DNA of 64,000 nucleotides from Bacillus niameyensis (GCF_001375535.1 NZ_LN831197.1:1892622-1956621); one strand, 5' to 3'; shown: positions 8,110 through 18,130, numbered from the stretch's first letter. Translations and numbers: made by a program. The notes: a model not told the origin generated them from the letters alone.

Positions 8110-9624
8110 TTAGTTTATTAACCCTTCTTCTTGTAAATATTCCTTAGCAACTTCAAATGCATTTTCTCCTTCTACATTCACTTGATAGTTCATTTCCCGC
8201 ATTTCATCATCTGTTATTTTTCCAGCTAGTTTATTTAACGAATCAACAATTTCAGGATACTTCTTGGCGGTTTCTTCTTTTAATAAAGGTGCTCCCTGAT
8301 AAGGTGGGAATAAATGTTGATCATCTTCCAACACTTTTAGATTATATTGTCGTAATTCACTATCGGTAGAATATGCATCAACTAAATTAATCTCACCAGA
8401 TTTGACTGCAGTATAGCGTAATTTCGGTTCCATTGTAACGAGGGTGGGAAAATGAATACCGTATAAGGCTTGAATTCCTTTATATCCATCTTCCCTATCA
8501 GAAAATTCTAATGTAAATCCAGCTTTAACTTTATTCTCTATACCATTTAAATCGGAAATAGCTTTTACCCCATATTGATTCGCAAAGTCAATTGGTACTG
8601 CCAATGCATAGGTATTGTTATACTGCATTGGTTTCAGCATCACCATATTGAACTGTTTTAACAATCCATCCTTTGCTTGGTTGTAGACCTCCTCACGATT
8701 GGTACTTTCTGCCGTTTCTTTTAAAAACTCCGAAATGGCAGTTCCGGTAAACTCTGGATAAATATCAACGGTCTCCGTTTTGAGTGCATTGAACACAAAC
8801 GAGGTTTTACCTAGGCCTGGTTTCAGTTCAACTTGCAAGTCTGTTTCATCTTCAATTAATAATTTATACATATTAATTAAGATTTCTGGTTCTGAGCCCA
8901 GCTTTCCGGCAATCACAATTTTTTCATTTTGATGTCCAATTAGTGGAGCCACTATAATTGCTAAAGCCAATATACCAATTCCCCCCATTGAAACGAAGGC
9001 ATTCTTATACGATAGGTTTTCAAATGTTTTAAGTAAAAAATCAAATAGAATAGCAAGGAGTGCAGCAGGAATTGCTCCAAGTAGAATTAAACTTGTATTA
9101 TTTCTATCAATTCCTAGAAGAATAATATCCCCTAATCCACCAGCTCCAATTAGTGCAGCAAGAGTTGCCGTACCTATAATTAATACAGTTGCTGTTCGGA
9201 TACCGGCCATAATGACTGGCATGGCAAGTGGAATTTCCACCTTAATTAATCTCTCTATGGAGTTCATCCCCATTGCTCTAGCTGCCTCAATTAATGATGG
9301 ATTAACCTCTTTTATTCCTGTATACGTATTTCTTAAAATTGGGAGTAATGCGTATGCAACTAAAGCAATTATGGCTGGTACTCTACCAATCCCAAATAAG
9401 GGGATTAATATACCTAATAGGGCTAACGAAGGAATGGTTTGAATGACAGATGTTATGCCTATAATGACCTCAGCTATTTTTTTATGTCTTGTCAGATAAA
9501 TACCTAAAGGGATTGCAATAATGACTGCAAAAATGAGTGCGATAAGAGAAATCTGGATGTGCTCTAGTAATGCTTCTAATAATTCATCTCTTCTTTCCTG
9601 AAAAACTTGCGTAAACTCCGTCAT
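8110..9624 (-). CDS. opuFB: OpuF-type glycine betaine permease fused to substrate-binding domain
   Basis: 504 residues. Residues 1-210 form a BPD_transp_1 permease with the EAA loop (EAARAMGMNSIERLIKVEIP). A further membrane segment near 217-235 anchors an extracytoplasmic OpuAC/ProX-type binding domain (about 240-504: AGKLGSEPEILINMYKLL, FTGTAISEFL, GAPLLKEE). Such permease-receptor fusions are known from OpuF and Listeria BilE. It should import glycine betaine or related compatible solutes as a dimer with OpuFA. The start overlaps the opuFA stop as ATGA, so the two are co-translated. No regulator gene is adjacent. Intact and of normal length. Confidence 0.88.
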   Translation of the reverse strand: MTEFTQVFQERRDELLEALLEHIQISLIALIFAVIIAIPLGIYLTRHKKIAEVIIGITSVIQTIPSLALLGILIPLFGIGRVPAIIALVAYALLPILRNTYTGIKEVNPSLIEAARAMGMNSIERLIKVEIPLAMPVIMAGIRTATVLIIGTATLAALIGAGGLGDIILLGIDRNNTSLILLGAIPAALLAILFDFLLKTFENLSYKNAFVSMGGIGILALAIIVAPLIGHQNEKIVIAGKLGSEPEILINMYKLLIEDETDLQVELKPGLGKTSFVFNALKTETVDIYPEFTGTAISEFLKETAESTNREEVYNQAKDGLLKQFNMVMLKPMQYNNTYALAVPIDFANQYGVKAISDLNGIENKVKAGFTLEFSDREDGYKGIQALYGIHFPTLVTMEPKLRYTAVKSGEINLVDAYSTDSELRQYNLKVLEDDQHLFPPYQGAPLLKEETAKKYPEIVDSLNKLAGKITDDEMREMNYQVNVEGENAFEVAKEYLQEEGLIN

Positions 9625-10586
9625 TTATTAGACCCCCTTTCTGGCATTTTAGAAGACAGAAATTGGATAATGGCTTTTCTGTTAATAACACCAATACGTT
9701 CACCATCTTTTTCAACAACAAGTTGTTCATGGTTAGCCAAAATATCCAATACCTTCTTCAATGGGGTCGCTATTGGTATCACTTCAGTAGAGTTTTGTGA
9801 AATATCACTTTGCACCATTGGCTGAATGATTACTTCCCAGTCAACATCATCGATCCAATTTCCTGATTTATTCCCAACAAATTCTTTCACAAATTTATTA
9901 GCAGGTTTGGAAAGAAGTTCATGAGGTGTTCCGATTTGAACGATTCTTCCATTCTTCATGATACAAATTCGGTCTGCCAATTTTAAAGCCTCTTGCATAT
10001 CATGAGTCACAAAAACAGTCGTCTTTTTGAGACTTTTCTTTAAATCTAACATATCATCTTGGAGTTTATCCCGACTTATTGGATCCAATGCACTAAACGG
10101 CTCATCCATTAAAATGATTTCAGGGTCTGCCGCAAGAGCTCGAATAACGCCTACCCGTTGCTGCTCACCTCCTGATAATTCAATTGGTTTCCTGCTTGCA
10201 TACTTTTGTGGGTCTAAGCCTACCATTTTCATAAGCTCAAATGCCCGTTCTTTCATCTTCTCTTTTGTCCATTTTTTCATTTCTGGAACAACCGTAATAT
10301 TTTCCTCAATTGACATATGTGGAAAAAGTGCAATTTGTTGAAGTACATATCCAATATTCCATCTTAATTCATGGATATCATACTCATTTATATTATTTCC
10401 ATCGAAAAATATAGTCCCTTCGGATAGAGGAATCAATCGATTTATCATTTTTAGTGTTGTTGTTTTTCCACATCCACTTGGCCCAATGAGGACAAAAAAT
10501 TCTCCTTTTTTTATCTCCATGTTTAGGGAATCAACAGCAATAGTACCATCTTCGTAACTTTTTGATACATTTTCAAATTTAATCAT
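9621..10586 (-). CDS. opuFA: OpuF-type osmoprotectant ABC transporter ATPase
   Basis: 321 residues with Walker A GPSGCGKTT, Q-loop region, signature LSGGEQQRVG, Walker B ILMDEP and the switch His in VFVTHDMQEA. The C-terminal 70 residues after the nucleotide domain form a CBS-like segment (ATPLKKVLDILANHEQLVVEK), as in other osmoprotectant ATPases where CBS domains sense ionic strength. It powers the fused permease/receptor encoded immediately downstream with a 4-bp overlap. Confidence 0.88.
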   Translation of the reverse strand: MIKFENVSKSYEDGTIAVDSLNMEIKKGEFFVLIGPSGCGKTTTLKMINRLIPLSEGTIFFDGNNINEYDIHELRWNIGYVLQQIALFPHMSIEENITVVPEMKKWTKEKMKERAFELMKMVGLDPQKYASRKPIELSGGEQQRVGVIRALAADPEIILMDEPFSALDPISRDKLQDDMLDLKKSLKKTTVFVTHDMQEALKLADRICIMKNGRIVQIGTPHELLSKPANKFVKEFVGNKSGNWIDDVDWEVIIQPMVQSDISQNSTEVIPIATPLKKVLDILANHEQLVVEKDGERIGVINRKAIIQFLSSKMPERGSNK

Positions 10587-10686
10587 AAAATGTTACTCCT
10601 CATTTTTCGCTTCATAAACGATAGCAAATCCTCGGGCACCTCACCAGTAATCACCTGAACATCATTTGTTGTCTCGTCCATTAGAT

Positions 10687-10944
10687 TTAGACTAGCTGCA
10701 ACATATGATGGAAGGCAGGAACAATAGAAGGGTAATTCTGACGATAGAAATCCAACCAACCGGCTTCACACTTCAGATTAATCCAAATATGGTCATCTCT
10801 ATTAAAAATCCAAGCAAAGACTTTCTTGTTTTCTTTATGTCGAATTAATGTCCAATTCTTATCTTTAAATGGAAAATCCTTATAAGTATTTTCCAATTTC
10901 AAACAGTAATTAATAGTTTCCTCTCTCGTTTGCATTTTCTCCAC
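10687..10944 (-). CDS. MmcQ/YjbR-family protein, C-terminally truncated
   Basis: 85 residues (REETINYCLKLENTYKDFPF.. KVFAWIF.. INLKCEAGWLDFYRQNYPSI.. PAFHHM) match the first two thirds of the YjbR/MmcQ fold, whose members have 115-120 residues. Homologues continue after P-A-[FY]-H with N-K-x-H-W and a VPD motif. Here the frame stops soon after PAFHHM. In another frame just downstream, NDVQVITGEVPEDLL resembles the missing part, so a frameshift is likely. Possibly a non-functional gene. Family function (DNA-binding like) is poorly known. Confidence 0.6.
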   Translation of the reverse strand: MEKMQTREETINYCLKLENTYKDFPFKDKNWTLIRHKENKKVFAWIFNRDDHIWINLKCEAGWLDFYRQNYPSIVPAFHHMLQLV

Positions 10945-11034
10945 TCCTTCAACATCGAAGTATGCAATCCTTTCTTATAATTAACTCCTTGCAACTTTAG
11001 TTGGTTCAAAAAAAGTCTTATTTTAACCATAAAT

Positions 11035-12437
11035 CACTAGTGTCGCATAAATTATAACTGAATTTTCAGTTATATAATTCTCGATTTTTAATAAAAAAAT
11101 TAAAACATGTAAACAAAGGTAGTAAACATCCACTTTTTTTACTATAGCTTTGGGCCGGGGATACAGAAACAAAATAGTTTAGGGAACGGTGTTCCCTTGG
11201 ATTTTACGTAGCCAGATATGAGCAGATTTCCACAGGGATGCCTTCAAATACCGACTGATTTGCAAGTAAGTGCGCTGGCTTTTTGTGTTTAGCTGGGCAA
11301 GTACATTTAAACAATAGACAATCATTGCCACATACACTTGGTTATGAACTGCCTGTTCACTTTGACCATAGAATTTTTTGATGTTCAGATGTTGTTTCAT
11401 CCATTTAAAGAATAGTTCAATGGCGCAGCGTGATTTGTACAGATCGGCGATTTCATCTGCGCTTAAATCAAATCGATTCGTAAGTAGATGTAGTTCGTTA
11501 CCTTTTGAATCCAGAACATTTATCAGGCGAAACGCATTTTCAGAACGATTTTGCGTGGTACCGATCACGACCATTTTATCCGACAAGATCGATGAATTTT
11601 CCCGTAACTTAAAGATATCCAGTTGACGTACAACCGCATTTTTCCGTAAACGGGAAACGAAGAAAAAACCATCGTCTGTCATGCGATCGAAGCGCTCATA
11701 ATCCAAATAACCACGGTCAAATACATACATGCATTCTCGGTCGTCAACCAACACTTCAAGTTGGCCGCGATCATGTTCGATGGCATTCGTAAGCACGGCT
11801 TGATCTGGATACGAGCAACCTTTTTCCATAAACACAAGTCGTAAATGAAGCTTGACGCCAGATTTTGTTTTGCGAAACTTAGCCCACCTATGGTTGTTCA
11901 AGTTCAATGGCAAGGTGCTCGAATCAATGATCTTAAGCGGTGTTGTTGTTTTTCTCCTACTTTCAAAATTAGTCTTTGTGTGAATTTGCATCACCAAGTC
12001 AAGAAAAAGCTTCTGAAAGAATTCCGTAGGAATCTGATTCAAACGTCTACCTAACTGTAAGAAACTTATAGATTCGAGACTAGTTGCACTCTGTAATTCT
12101 TCGGAGAAAACACAGTCGCTCAAGGCACGTAGACTTTCTGTTTCGTGAAGTTGAGCGTATAGCAATAGTCTCCAAAAGGACTCCATGTGAAGCTTCTTTG
12201 TATAGTAATTTAATTGATGATTTTTCACTTGTTCCTCAAATAAATGCTTAGAAACAGGTGAAAGCCATTGTTCAAATGATGTTTTTCGTGTAAACTTATC
12301 CATACGGATGTCCTTTATATTGGATTTGGATAGTTTACTACCACCAAACCATTATAAAGGATTTTTTTATGGAAAAGTTTACTAACTGAAAATTAAAATT
12401 AATTGTCTTGGAGAATTATTTTAATGCGACACTAGTG
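11035..12437 (-). mobile_element. IS4-family insertion sequence (IS4Bsu1-like size)
   Basis: An element of about 1403 bp bounded by inverted repeats sharing AATCACTAGTGTCGCAT at both ends (11032-11048 and its complement at 12424-12440), with one transposase gene. Size and gene length agree with IS4Bsu1 as I remember it. The outer CACTAGTG is self-palindromic, so the exact ends and target duplication cannot be fixed from this copy. It sits between the truncated YjbR-like gene and rlmCD and looks intact. Confidence 0.82.
11179..12303 (-). CDS. IS4-family transposase
   Basis: 374 residues with an N-terminal DUF4372-like region (FEQWLSPVSKHLFEEQV) and an RNase H-type DDE core: Asp in KIIDSSTLPLN, Asp in YVFDRGYLDYERFD, and the YREK-type region with Glu in CAIELFFKWMKQHLNIKKF. 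Full length, without frameshifts. It catalyses cut-and-paste transposition of the surrounding element. Confidence 0.93.
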   Translation of the reverse strand: MDKFTRKTSFEQWLSPVSKHLFEEQVKNHQLNYYTKKLHMESFWRLLLYAQLHETESLRALSDCVFSEELQSATSLESISFLQLGRRLNQIPTEFFQKLFLDLVMQIHTKTNFESRRKTTTPLKIIDSSTLPLNLNNHRWAKFRKTKSGVKLHLRLVFMEKGCSYPDQAVLTNAIEHDRGQLEVLVDDRECMYVFDRGYLDYERFDRMTDDGFFFVSRLRKNAVVRQLDIFKLRENSSILSDKMVVIGTTQNRSENAFRLINVLDSKGNELHLLTNRFDLSADEIADLYKSRCAIELFFKWMKQHLNIKKFYGQSEQAVHNQVYVAMIVYCLNVLAQLNTKSQRTYLQISRYLKASLWKSAHIWLRKIQGNTVP

Positions 12438-13200
12438 ATTCTAATTATATTTCAACAATTTCTCCTATTTGTGACAATGTTCTTTCACAAACCTGCATCT
12501 TTAGTTTTAAGACGTTATTTTACAATCTCTATAACCCATGCCTACTTTACCATATACTCAAATATTTATAACCAGATTCATTTTCGAGTTACACATTAAT
12601 TCTTTCCTCTTAACTCCATTACCACATTATGGATGAAATATTACAAACTCAACTTCATTTCTTTCCTCTCCTATGTACAACAAAAATAAACCCTTCCGAA
12701 ATCCCCCACCTCAAACCCGCATTCCACCGTTGTCGATAAAATAAAGTTTTCCGACGGACCCCTGACTTTTTAACTTTTCAGTTTAAAAATAGCCCCTTTT
12801 TCCGCCTGTTTTTCGGCATTTTTTCACGTCGGGAGTTAAAATAGAAATCTCCGAGAATGGAAGGAAAAAAACCGAGAAAAGAATAGTGGAAAGAAGAGAA
12901 AAAAGCCTTAAAAAAAGAAAGAATCACCCCTGAAAGATCTTCGGTTTCTTATTGAATTACTGTCTGAAAAAATATTGATAAAGCCTTAATTGGCAAGGGA
13001 TTGAGCAGGATTATCATTGATAAAACTATTGAAAATATATTGATTTTATATTGAATTATACCAGAAAAAATCCCAGGTTCCTAATGAGGAAAAACCGGGA
13101 TAATATTGAATCAGAAGCGGATATCGGAAATGTTTATTTTAACGAAAATTGGTTCCGAATCGGAAATTTCTATTTTAGTTCGGAAGTATTTATTGTTGTT
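12438..13200. other. Gene-free stretch downstream of rlmCD with short repeats
   Basis: About 760 bp without a credible gene; the only open frames are short and lack ribosome binding sites. A terminator-like hairpin for rlmCD lies at 13064-13103. Short related stretches of the form CGGARATTTCTATTTTA occur near 12836-12865 (minus) and 13160-13178 (plus), with a looser copy near 13123-13140. Confidence 0.55.
13064..13103 (-). terminator. Probable rlmCD terminator
   Basis: On the minus strand ATCCCGGTTTTTCCTC pairs imperfectly with AGGAACCTGGGAT and is followed by TTTTTTC. It is about 100 bp beyond the rlmCD stop. Confidence 0.6.
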
Positions 13201-14577
13201 TTACACTTTTAAAATCATCTGCGATACTACCTCAACATGCATCGTCTGCGGAAACATATCTACAGGTTGAACTTCTAAAGTTTGATAGCCCCCATCTTCC
13301 AAAATGCGCAAATCCCTTGCCAATGTGGCTGGGTTACAAGACACATATACGACTTTTTTCGGTTTCATTTCAATGATTGTATCTAATAGCGCTTGGTCAC
13401 AGCCTTTGCGTGGTGGGTCGACAACGAGGACATCGGCTTCGATGCCTTGTTTATACCAATTAGGAATGACAACTTCGGCTTCACCAACTGCGAATTCAAC
13501 GTTTTCGATTTTATTTAATTCCGCATTTTGTCTGGCATCCTCGATCGCTTCGGGAACGATTTCGACGCCAAATACTTTTTTCGCTTTTTGCGCGAGAAAC
13601 AGGGATATCGTTCCGATTCCACAGTAAGCGTCAATAACAGTTTCTTCACCGGTCAACTCGGCATACTCAAGAGCTTTTTCATATAAAACCTTCGTTTGCT
13701 CTGGGTTCACTTGATAGAAAGAACGTGCTGAAATCGCAAATTGAATGTCTCCAATATAATCAGAAATTGTTTCGGCTCCCCATAGCACTCTTGTCTGATC
13801 CCCGAAAATGACATTCGTTCGCTTCGAGTTAATATTTTGCACAATCGACTTTACGTTTGGAATCACGTTAACTAGATCTTCTATGATTTTTTTGCGATTA
13901 GGTAATTCATCCGTTTTCGTAATAAGAACAATCATGATTTCTCCGGTTGCTTTCCCATAACGAGCCATGACATGTCTGAGCGTACCTTTATGTGACTTTT
14001 CGTCATATGATTTTACGCCATATTTCCCACAGACTTCCTTCACTTTCAAAAGAACTTGATCGTTTTGTTCCACTTGGATTAAACATTCTTTCATATCAAT
14101 AATGTCATGTGTGCGCTGACGATAAAACCCGCCGATCAGGCCGCCTTCCCGCTCGCCAATCGGAACTTGAGATTTATTGCGATAACGCCAAGGATTTTCC
14201 ATGCCAAGAACAGAGTGAATAGTCACATTATCTAATTTACCAATTCGTTGAATAACATCCCTGACTTGTTTTTCCTTCGCTCTTAGCTGCCCTTCATAGC
14301 TCAGATGCTGAAGCTGGCATCCCCCGCACTCTTCATAAATAGGACATTCAGGAAGAACGCGATATTGACTTTCCTCATATAACTCAATGATCTTTCCGAA
14401 ACCATAGCCTTTATTTAATTTCGTCACTTTCACTTTAGCTTTTTCACCTGGAAGTCCATTTGGAATAAAAAGAGGATAGCCATCAATTTTGGCTACACCG
14501 TTCCCATCATGAGTCAGGTCTTCGAAAGTACAATCAATTATTTGATTTTTTTGAACTGGTAGTTGCATTTTGCCCAT
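13201..14577 (-). CDS. rlmCD: 23S rRNA (uracil-C5)-methyltransferase RlmCD
   Basis: 458 residues. It has an N-terminal TRAM domain ([16 protein letters not shown]), a cysteine cluster for an iron-sulfur cluster ([15 protein letters not shown]), an AdoMet-binding Rossmann core ([16 protein letters not shown]), [14 protein letters not shown] and the catalytic Cys in [13 protein letters not shown]. These define the RumA/TrmA family; length and synteny after dgkB point to B. subtilis YefA (RlmCD), which methylates U747 and U1939. I chose the ATG at 14577 because AAGGAAG lies 6 bases upstream; a longer frame to 14661 would run through the terminator of the previous gene. Confidence 0.9.
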   Translation of the reverse strand: MGKMQLPVQKNQIIDCTFEDLTHDGNGVAKIDGYPLFIPNGLPGEKAKVKVTKLNKGYGFGKIIELYEESQYRVLPECPIYEECGGCQLQHLSYEGQLRAKEKQVRDVIQRIGKLDNVTIHSVLGMENPWRYRNKSQVPIGEREGGLIGGFYRQRTHDIIDMKECLIQVEQNDQVLLKVKEVCGKYGVKSYDEKSHKGTLRHVMARYGKATGEIMIVLITKTDELPNRKKIIEDLVNVIPNVKSIVQNINSKRTNVIFGDQTRVLWGAETISDYIGDIQFAISARSFYQVNPEQTKVLYEKALEYAELTGEETVIDAYCGIGTISLFLAQKAKKVFGVEIVPEAIEDARQNAELNKIENVEFAVGEAEVVIPNWYKQGIEADVLVVDPPRKGCDQALLDTIIEMKPKKVVYVSCNPATLARDLRILEDGGYQTLEVQPVDMFPQTMHVEVVSQMILKV

Positions 14578-14640
14578 TGTTGTCTTCCTTTTCGTACAAT
14601 TTTTCAATAATATGATTGTACCACAATAGCACGGAATCCC

Positions 14641-14675
14641 TAAAAAAATCCATCCCTCCAAATTTGGGATGGATC
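14641..14675 (-). terminator. Terminator of the PC4-like gene
   Basis: Perfect 9-bp stem ATCCATCCC / GGGATGGAT followed by TTTTTTTA on the minus strand, directly after the PC4-like gene. It also supports the shorter start of rlmCD. Confidence 0.85.
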
Positions 14676-14680
14676 TTCTC

Positions 14681-14887
14681 TCATAATATTTCTTTCAATT
14701 TTTGTATTTCCTCTTCGGTCAACGTAATTCCTTTTCCCATTTTTTCATGATCTGGTGCCCAATCGCGAATATCATATTTTGGGTCTCGCCCATTCCAACT
14801 AACTAAGTTAAGCTCTCGTGTCCAACCTTTTGCTGATTCCGATAGAACAGCAATGTGTTTTGTAATTTCGAATTTTATGTCTGCCAT
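14681..14887 (-). CDS. YdbC/PC4-like single-strand DNA-binding protein
   Basis: 68 residues ([15 protein letters not shown].. [13 protein letters not shown].. [20 protein letters not shown]) matching the YdbC-type PC4 fold, a dimer that binds single-stranded DNA. The W-N-G and D-I-R-x-W motifs are characteristic. Single-gene unit with its own terminator. Role in the cell unknown. Confidence 0.85.
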   Translation of the reverse strand: MADIKFEITKHIAVLSESAKGWTRELNLVSWNGRDPKYDIRDWAPDHEKMGKGITLTEEEIQKLKEIL

Positions 14888-14929
14888 ATGTGTTTCCCTT
14901 CCTTTTCTATCTTTTCTGGATTCCTAATA

Positions 14930-16522
14930 TTAATCTAAACTATAATTTACTAAAATTGCACAAATTTCATCTTGAATTGCGGTCATGGATCCTCGGATGA
15001 AATTATTCATCATAATTGAAAAAACGAGTTCTTCCCCGCTCGCAGTTGTAACATATCCAGAAAGAGTACTGACTCCAGTAATAGATCCAGTTTTTGCCTT
15101 AATTTTACCTTTAGTTGCCTCATCTGTCATACGATAGCGCAATGTCCCGCCTACCATTTTTCCCGGTTCACCTGAGATAGGTTGAGATTGTTCAAAAGCA
15201 GAATACCAACTTTTCTTGCGGACTTCAAACAATAGTTTAGTCAATTGATTAGGCGTGATCAAGTCTTTATCAGATATACCCGAACCATCTCGCACGAGCA
15301 CACTGCTCAGGTCTAAACCAAATTCCTCGAGCCTTTCCGTCATGACTTCTAATCCCTTTTCCCAGCTACCCTCATCATGTATGACCTTTCCCATTTCTTT
15401 AACAAGTGTTTCTGCATGAATATTATTGCTTAATTTCATGAATGGGATAAGCAGATCTTCCAAAGGTATCGATTTTTTCGCAACTAATAATTTGGCTTTT
15501 TCAGGTGTTTCACCAGTTTTCAGCTTCGAGGATGGAGCAAATGTCACTTCATGTTCTTCCAGAGACTTTTTAAAAATATCTAATGCGTAGCCTGTTGGCT
15601 CCCAAACAGCAATCCATACTCTTGTTTTAGCCGTGCCAATCGGGACCTTACCTTTAATCAAAATTTGATTTGTTCCATGTTTTCGCTCGACCGATAAATC
15701 AGCAATTTCCTGATCTGCAACCGTTTCGGCATTATTGATAATTTCTACGTATTCAGTTTCTGGTGTAACTTTAATTACTGGAGCATCCCCTACTTTTTCC
15801 GCAGGAATAACATCAATAAAAACAGATCCAGCATCAAAATCCTCATTTGGAGATAGCGTTAATGCCGAAATCTGTCCCCCGTAATAATAGGACTCATCCG
15901 ACCAAATTAAATCTTGTGAATAGCGGACATCATCATACCAATGATCATCTCCGATCAAATCACCGTTAATTTGCTGAATCCCCTTTTCCCTTATCCCCCG
16001 AGAAAGCGCATCCAAATCTTTCTTTAATAAAGTTGGATCTCCTTTGCCTGTTAAATAAAGATCACCATCAAGAACCCCATCTTTAATTTGACCATCTGTC
16101 CATACTTCTGTTGTGAATTGATACTTCGGTCCAAGCGTTTCCATGGCGGCAGCAGCTGTTAATAATTTCATGTTTGAGGCAGGGCGTAAGAGCACATTCC
16201 CATCATGAGAATAGATCAGGTCCCCATTATTGGCATTTCGAACACTGATTCCAGTAATCACTCCATTTAAGCTTGGATTCTGTAAAATTTCATCAATTTC
16301 ATCGGCGAGTTGTTGCGATTTCTGCTTAGAATCAACTACCTCAATAGATACTGGAGCTACGATCGCTTTTTCCATCATAATAGTCCTTAAATGGGGAAAT
16401 TTCTTTTCTAGCTGAGCAACTGAGGAAATATCGGCGTTAGAAACTTTCAGATTAATGATTGTAAAAATAGTAGCAACACCAACGAATAGACTTAAAAAAA
16501 TAATTTTGCTTTTATGAATCAT
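14930..16522 (-). CDS. D-Ala-D-Ala carboxypeptidase/endopeptidase, S13 (PBP4-type)
   Basis: About 530 residues: an N-terminal signal/anchor (IIFLSLFVGVATIFTIINL), then the S13 catalytic domain with SxxK (SNMK in RPASNMKLLTAAAA), SxN (LSNNIHAETL) and KTG (KAKTGSITGVSTLSG), and the inserted subdomain typical of class C PBPs. It should trim peptidoglycan stem peptides outside the membrane. I chose the ATG at 16522 preceded by GGTGA; an upstream TTG at 16552 has no binding site. B. subtilis DacC is the nearest family I know. Intact. Confidence 0.88.
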   Translation of the reverse strand: MIHKSKIIFLSLFVGVATIFTIINLKVSNADISSVAQLEKKFPHLRTIMMEKAIVAPVSIEVVDSKQKSQQLADEIDEILQNPSLNGVITGISVRNANNGDLIYSHDGNVLLRPASNMKLLTAAAAMETLGPKYQFTTEVWTDGQIKDGVLDGDLYLTGKGDPTLLKKDLDALSRGIREKGIQQINGDLIGDDHWYDDVRYSQDLIWSDESYYYGGQISALTLSPNEDFDAGSVFIDVIPAEKVGDAPVIKVTPETEYVEIINNAETVADQEIADLSVERKHGTNQILIKGKVPIGTAKTRVWIAVWEPTGYALDIFKKSLEEHEVTFAPSSKLKTGETPEKAKLLVAKKSIPLEDLLIPFMKLSNNIHAETLVKEMGKVIHDEGSWEKGLEVMTERLEEFGLDLSSVLVRDGSGISDKDLITPNQLTKLLFEVRKKSWYSAFEQSQPISGEPGKMVGGTLRYRMTDEATKGKIKAKTGSITGVSTLSGYVTTASGEELVFSIMMNNFIRGSMTAIQDEICAILVNYSLD

Positions 16523-16552
16523 ATGTTCACCTACGATATATTTCTTTCTCAA

Positions 16553-17061
16553 AGGAAGTAGTTTGCTCTTCTAAATATCAGAAAAGTATGGGAGCCGATC
16601 TTCATTTAACATTCGTTTAAATGAAACAGCCTCTCCCTTTACACTTCTCCATAATAGCTAAATCCACATTTGATTCTCTATCGTGTTGAGAATATTTTTT
16701 GAGTAGATTTTAAGATCGGTTAAAGTTTTCAAGTCACTAATTTCATGTATCACTTCTCCTCAACCACTTATTAGGATTAATTTTAGCATAATGGCAAATG
16801 GAATACCTATCGATAATGCAGAGTGTTTTCGAAAATCGAAAGTGCTCGATTCCTATGCCATCGTTACCGTTTCTCATAAACACAATGCTAAACCGTAATG
16901 ATTCACTACCTATCGTTACCATGGCTCACGTGTACAATGTTTTTCGGGAACGATCCATTGCCAGCTTGGATATTAGACCACCACTACTTGTTTTTAAATT
17001 ACTAAATTTTCGAACAAACAATAAAGGAATTGCCCAATCACACGGACAATTCCCTTTATTT
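16553..17061. other. Gene-free stretch upstream of the S13 PBP
   Basis: About 500 bp without a credible gene. It holds the terminator of the Gfo/Idh/MocA gene at its right end and must hold the PBP promoter at its left. The short string ATCGTTACC appears twice (near 16860 and 16914); I see no more structure. Confidence 0.5.
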
Positions 17062-17062
17062 T
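17020..17062 (-). terminator. Terminator of the oxidoreductase gene
   Basis: Long stem AATAAAGGGAATTG / CAATTCCTTTATT with a 14-base loop, followed by a T-rich run on the minus strand, directly after the stop codon at 17062. Confidence 0.8.
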
Positions 17063-18060
17063 TATCCTATATTAATCCTTTTTCCTTCTGTAAAAGATTG
17101 AATCGCTTTTTCGTTAATTTCTGTAAGGCGAATAGCGTCGTCTTTCGTGATAGAAGGTGCTTTTTCAGTTTTAATTGCGGCTACCCATTGATCCATCGGC
17201 ATTGGTAGAGCGCTAGGTAGTTCTGGTCTTTGCCAGCCTTGTTCAAGGTGACTGCTTTGGATGCGAACCGAACCTTCCTCGATCATAAGCACGCCTTCAG
17301 TTCCATACAATTCCAATTGGAAAGGGCTGCCATAAGATTGAAAACCAGATTCGATAATTCCTATAGCACCAGATTGATATTCGACTAAAACAGCTGCATT
17401 GCCCTCTACTTCAAAGCCATCTGCTTGTTGGAACTGAGTTTGAACTGATTTTGCGGGACCTGCCAAACGATTCGTTAAGTAAATTGGATGAGCACCAAGG
17501 TCCATTAATGCACCGCCGCCAGCTTGTTCTTTACTGAAGAATCGCTCTGGAAGCCAGCCTGTTTTTGCCCCGTTTTGGCCGACACCACCATTATGAGCTA
17601 AACGACAGCGAATAGTTGTTAACTTTCCTAATTTTCCTGAGTCTAATGCTTCTTGGGCATATAAATAATAATTTTCAGTCAATCTAGGAAGTGAAAGCGT
17701 AAGTTGAACATTGTTTGCTTCTACTGCTGCATAAATCTCTTCACAGTCTTCCACTGTAAAAGCTAAAACTTTTTCAGTAAAAATATGCTTTTTATGCTGA
17801 GCAGCTGCAATAATAATCTCTTTATGTAGATTCGTCGGTGTGCTCAAAATAACTGCATCAATTTCTGGATTCGATAATACTTGCTCTAAATTTTCCTCGA
17901 ATGGAACTCCAAGTTGTTCAGCCCACTTTTTACCACGTTCTGCTTCTTCATCCCAAACCATTTTAATAGAAAGATCCGAAATTCCTTTAGCTTGATTTGC
18001 ATAATCATCTGCATGAACATGCCATCTACTTAACAATGCAACATTTATCACTATAGACAC
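17062..18060 (-). CDS. Gfo/Idh/MocA-family oxidoreductase
   Basis: 332 residues. The N-terminal Rossmann domain shows DAVILSTPTNLHKE and the family motif near residue 96 as TEKVLA (usually EKPLA). The C-terminal domain has GGGALMDLGAHPIYLTNRL, the conserved GG..xDxGxH catalytic region. It should be an NAD(P)-dependent sugar or inositol-type dehydrogenase, but the substrate cannot be told. It is a single-gene unit with a strong terminator. The Pro-to-Val change in EKP is mild but could affect cofactor use. Confidence 0.85.
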   Translation of the reverse strand: MSIVINVALLSRWHVHADDYANQAKGISDLSIKMVWDEEAERGKKWAEQLGVPFEENLEQVLSNPEIDAVILSTPTNLHKEIIIAAAQHKKHIFTEKVLAFTVEDCEEIYAAVEANNVQLTLSLPRLTENYYLYAQEALDSGKLGKLTTIRCRLAHNGGVGQNGAKTGWLPERFFSKEQAGGGALMDLGAHPIYLTNRLAGPAKSVQTQFQQADGFEVEGNAAVLVEYQSGAIGIIESGFQSYGSPFQLELYGTEGVLMIEEGSVRIQSSHLEQGWQRPELPSALPMPMDQWVAAIKTEKAPSITKDDAIRLTEINEKAIQSFTEGKRINIG

Positions 18061-18130
18061 TCCCTTTTATCAATCTGTACTACTATTCTTTCATTTTACT
18101 AGAATATCCATTTATATAACAATAATTAGA

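Noticed and set aside
12408-12599. Small hydrophobic open frame at the right end of the IS4 element
   Set aside because: It crosses the inverted repeat of the insertion sequence, is very AT-rich and has no ribosome binding site.
14578-14661. Longer N-terminus of RlmCD starting at 14661
   Set aside because: It would be translated through the terminator hairpin of the PC4-like gene, and a better ribosome binding site precedes 14577.
16798-17208. Possible 136-residue protein on the plus strand
   Set aside because: It covers the terminator and 3' end of the Gfo/Idh/MocA gene, has no ribosome binding site and no recognisable motif.
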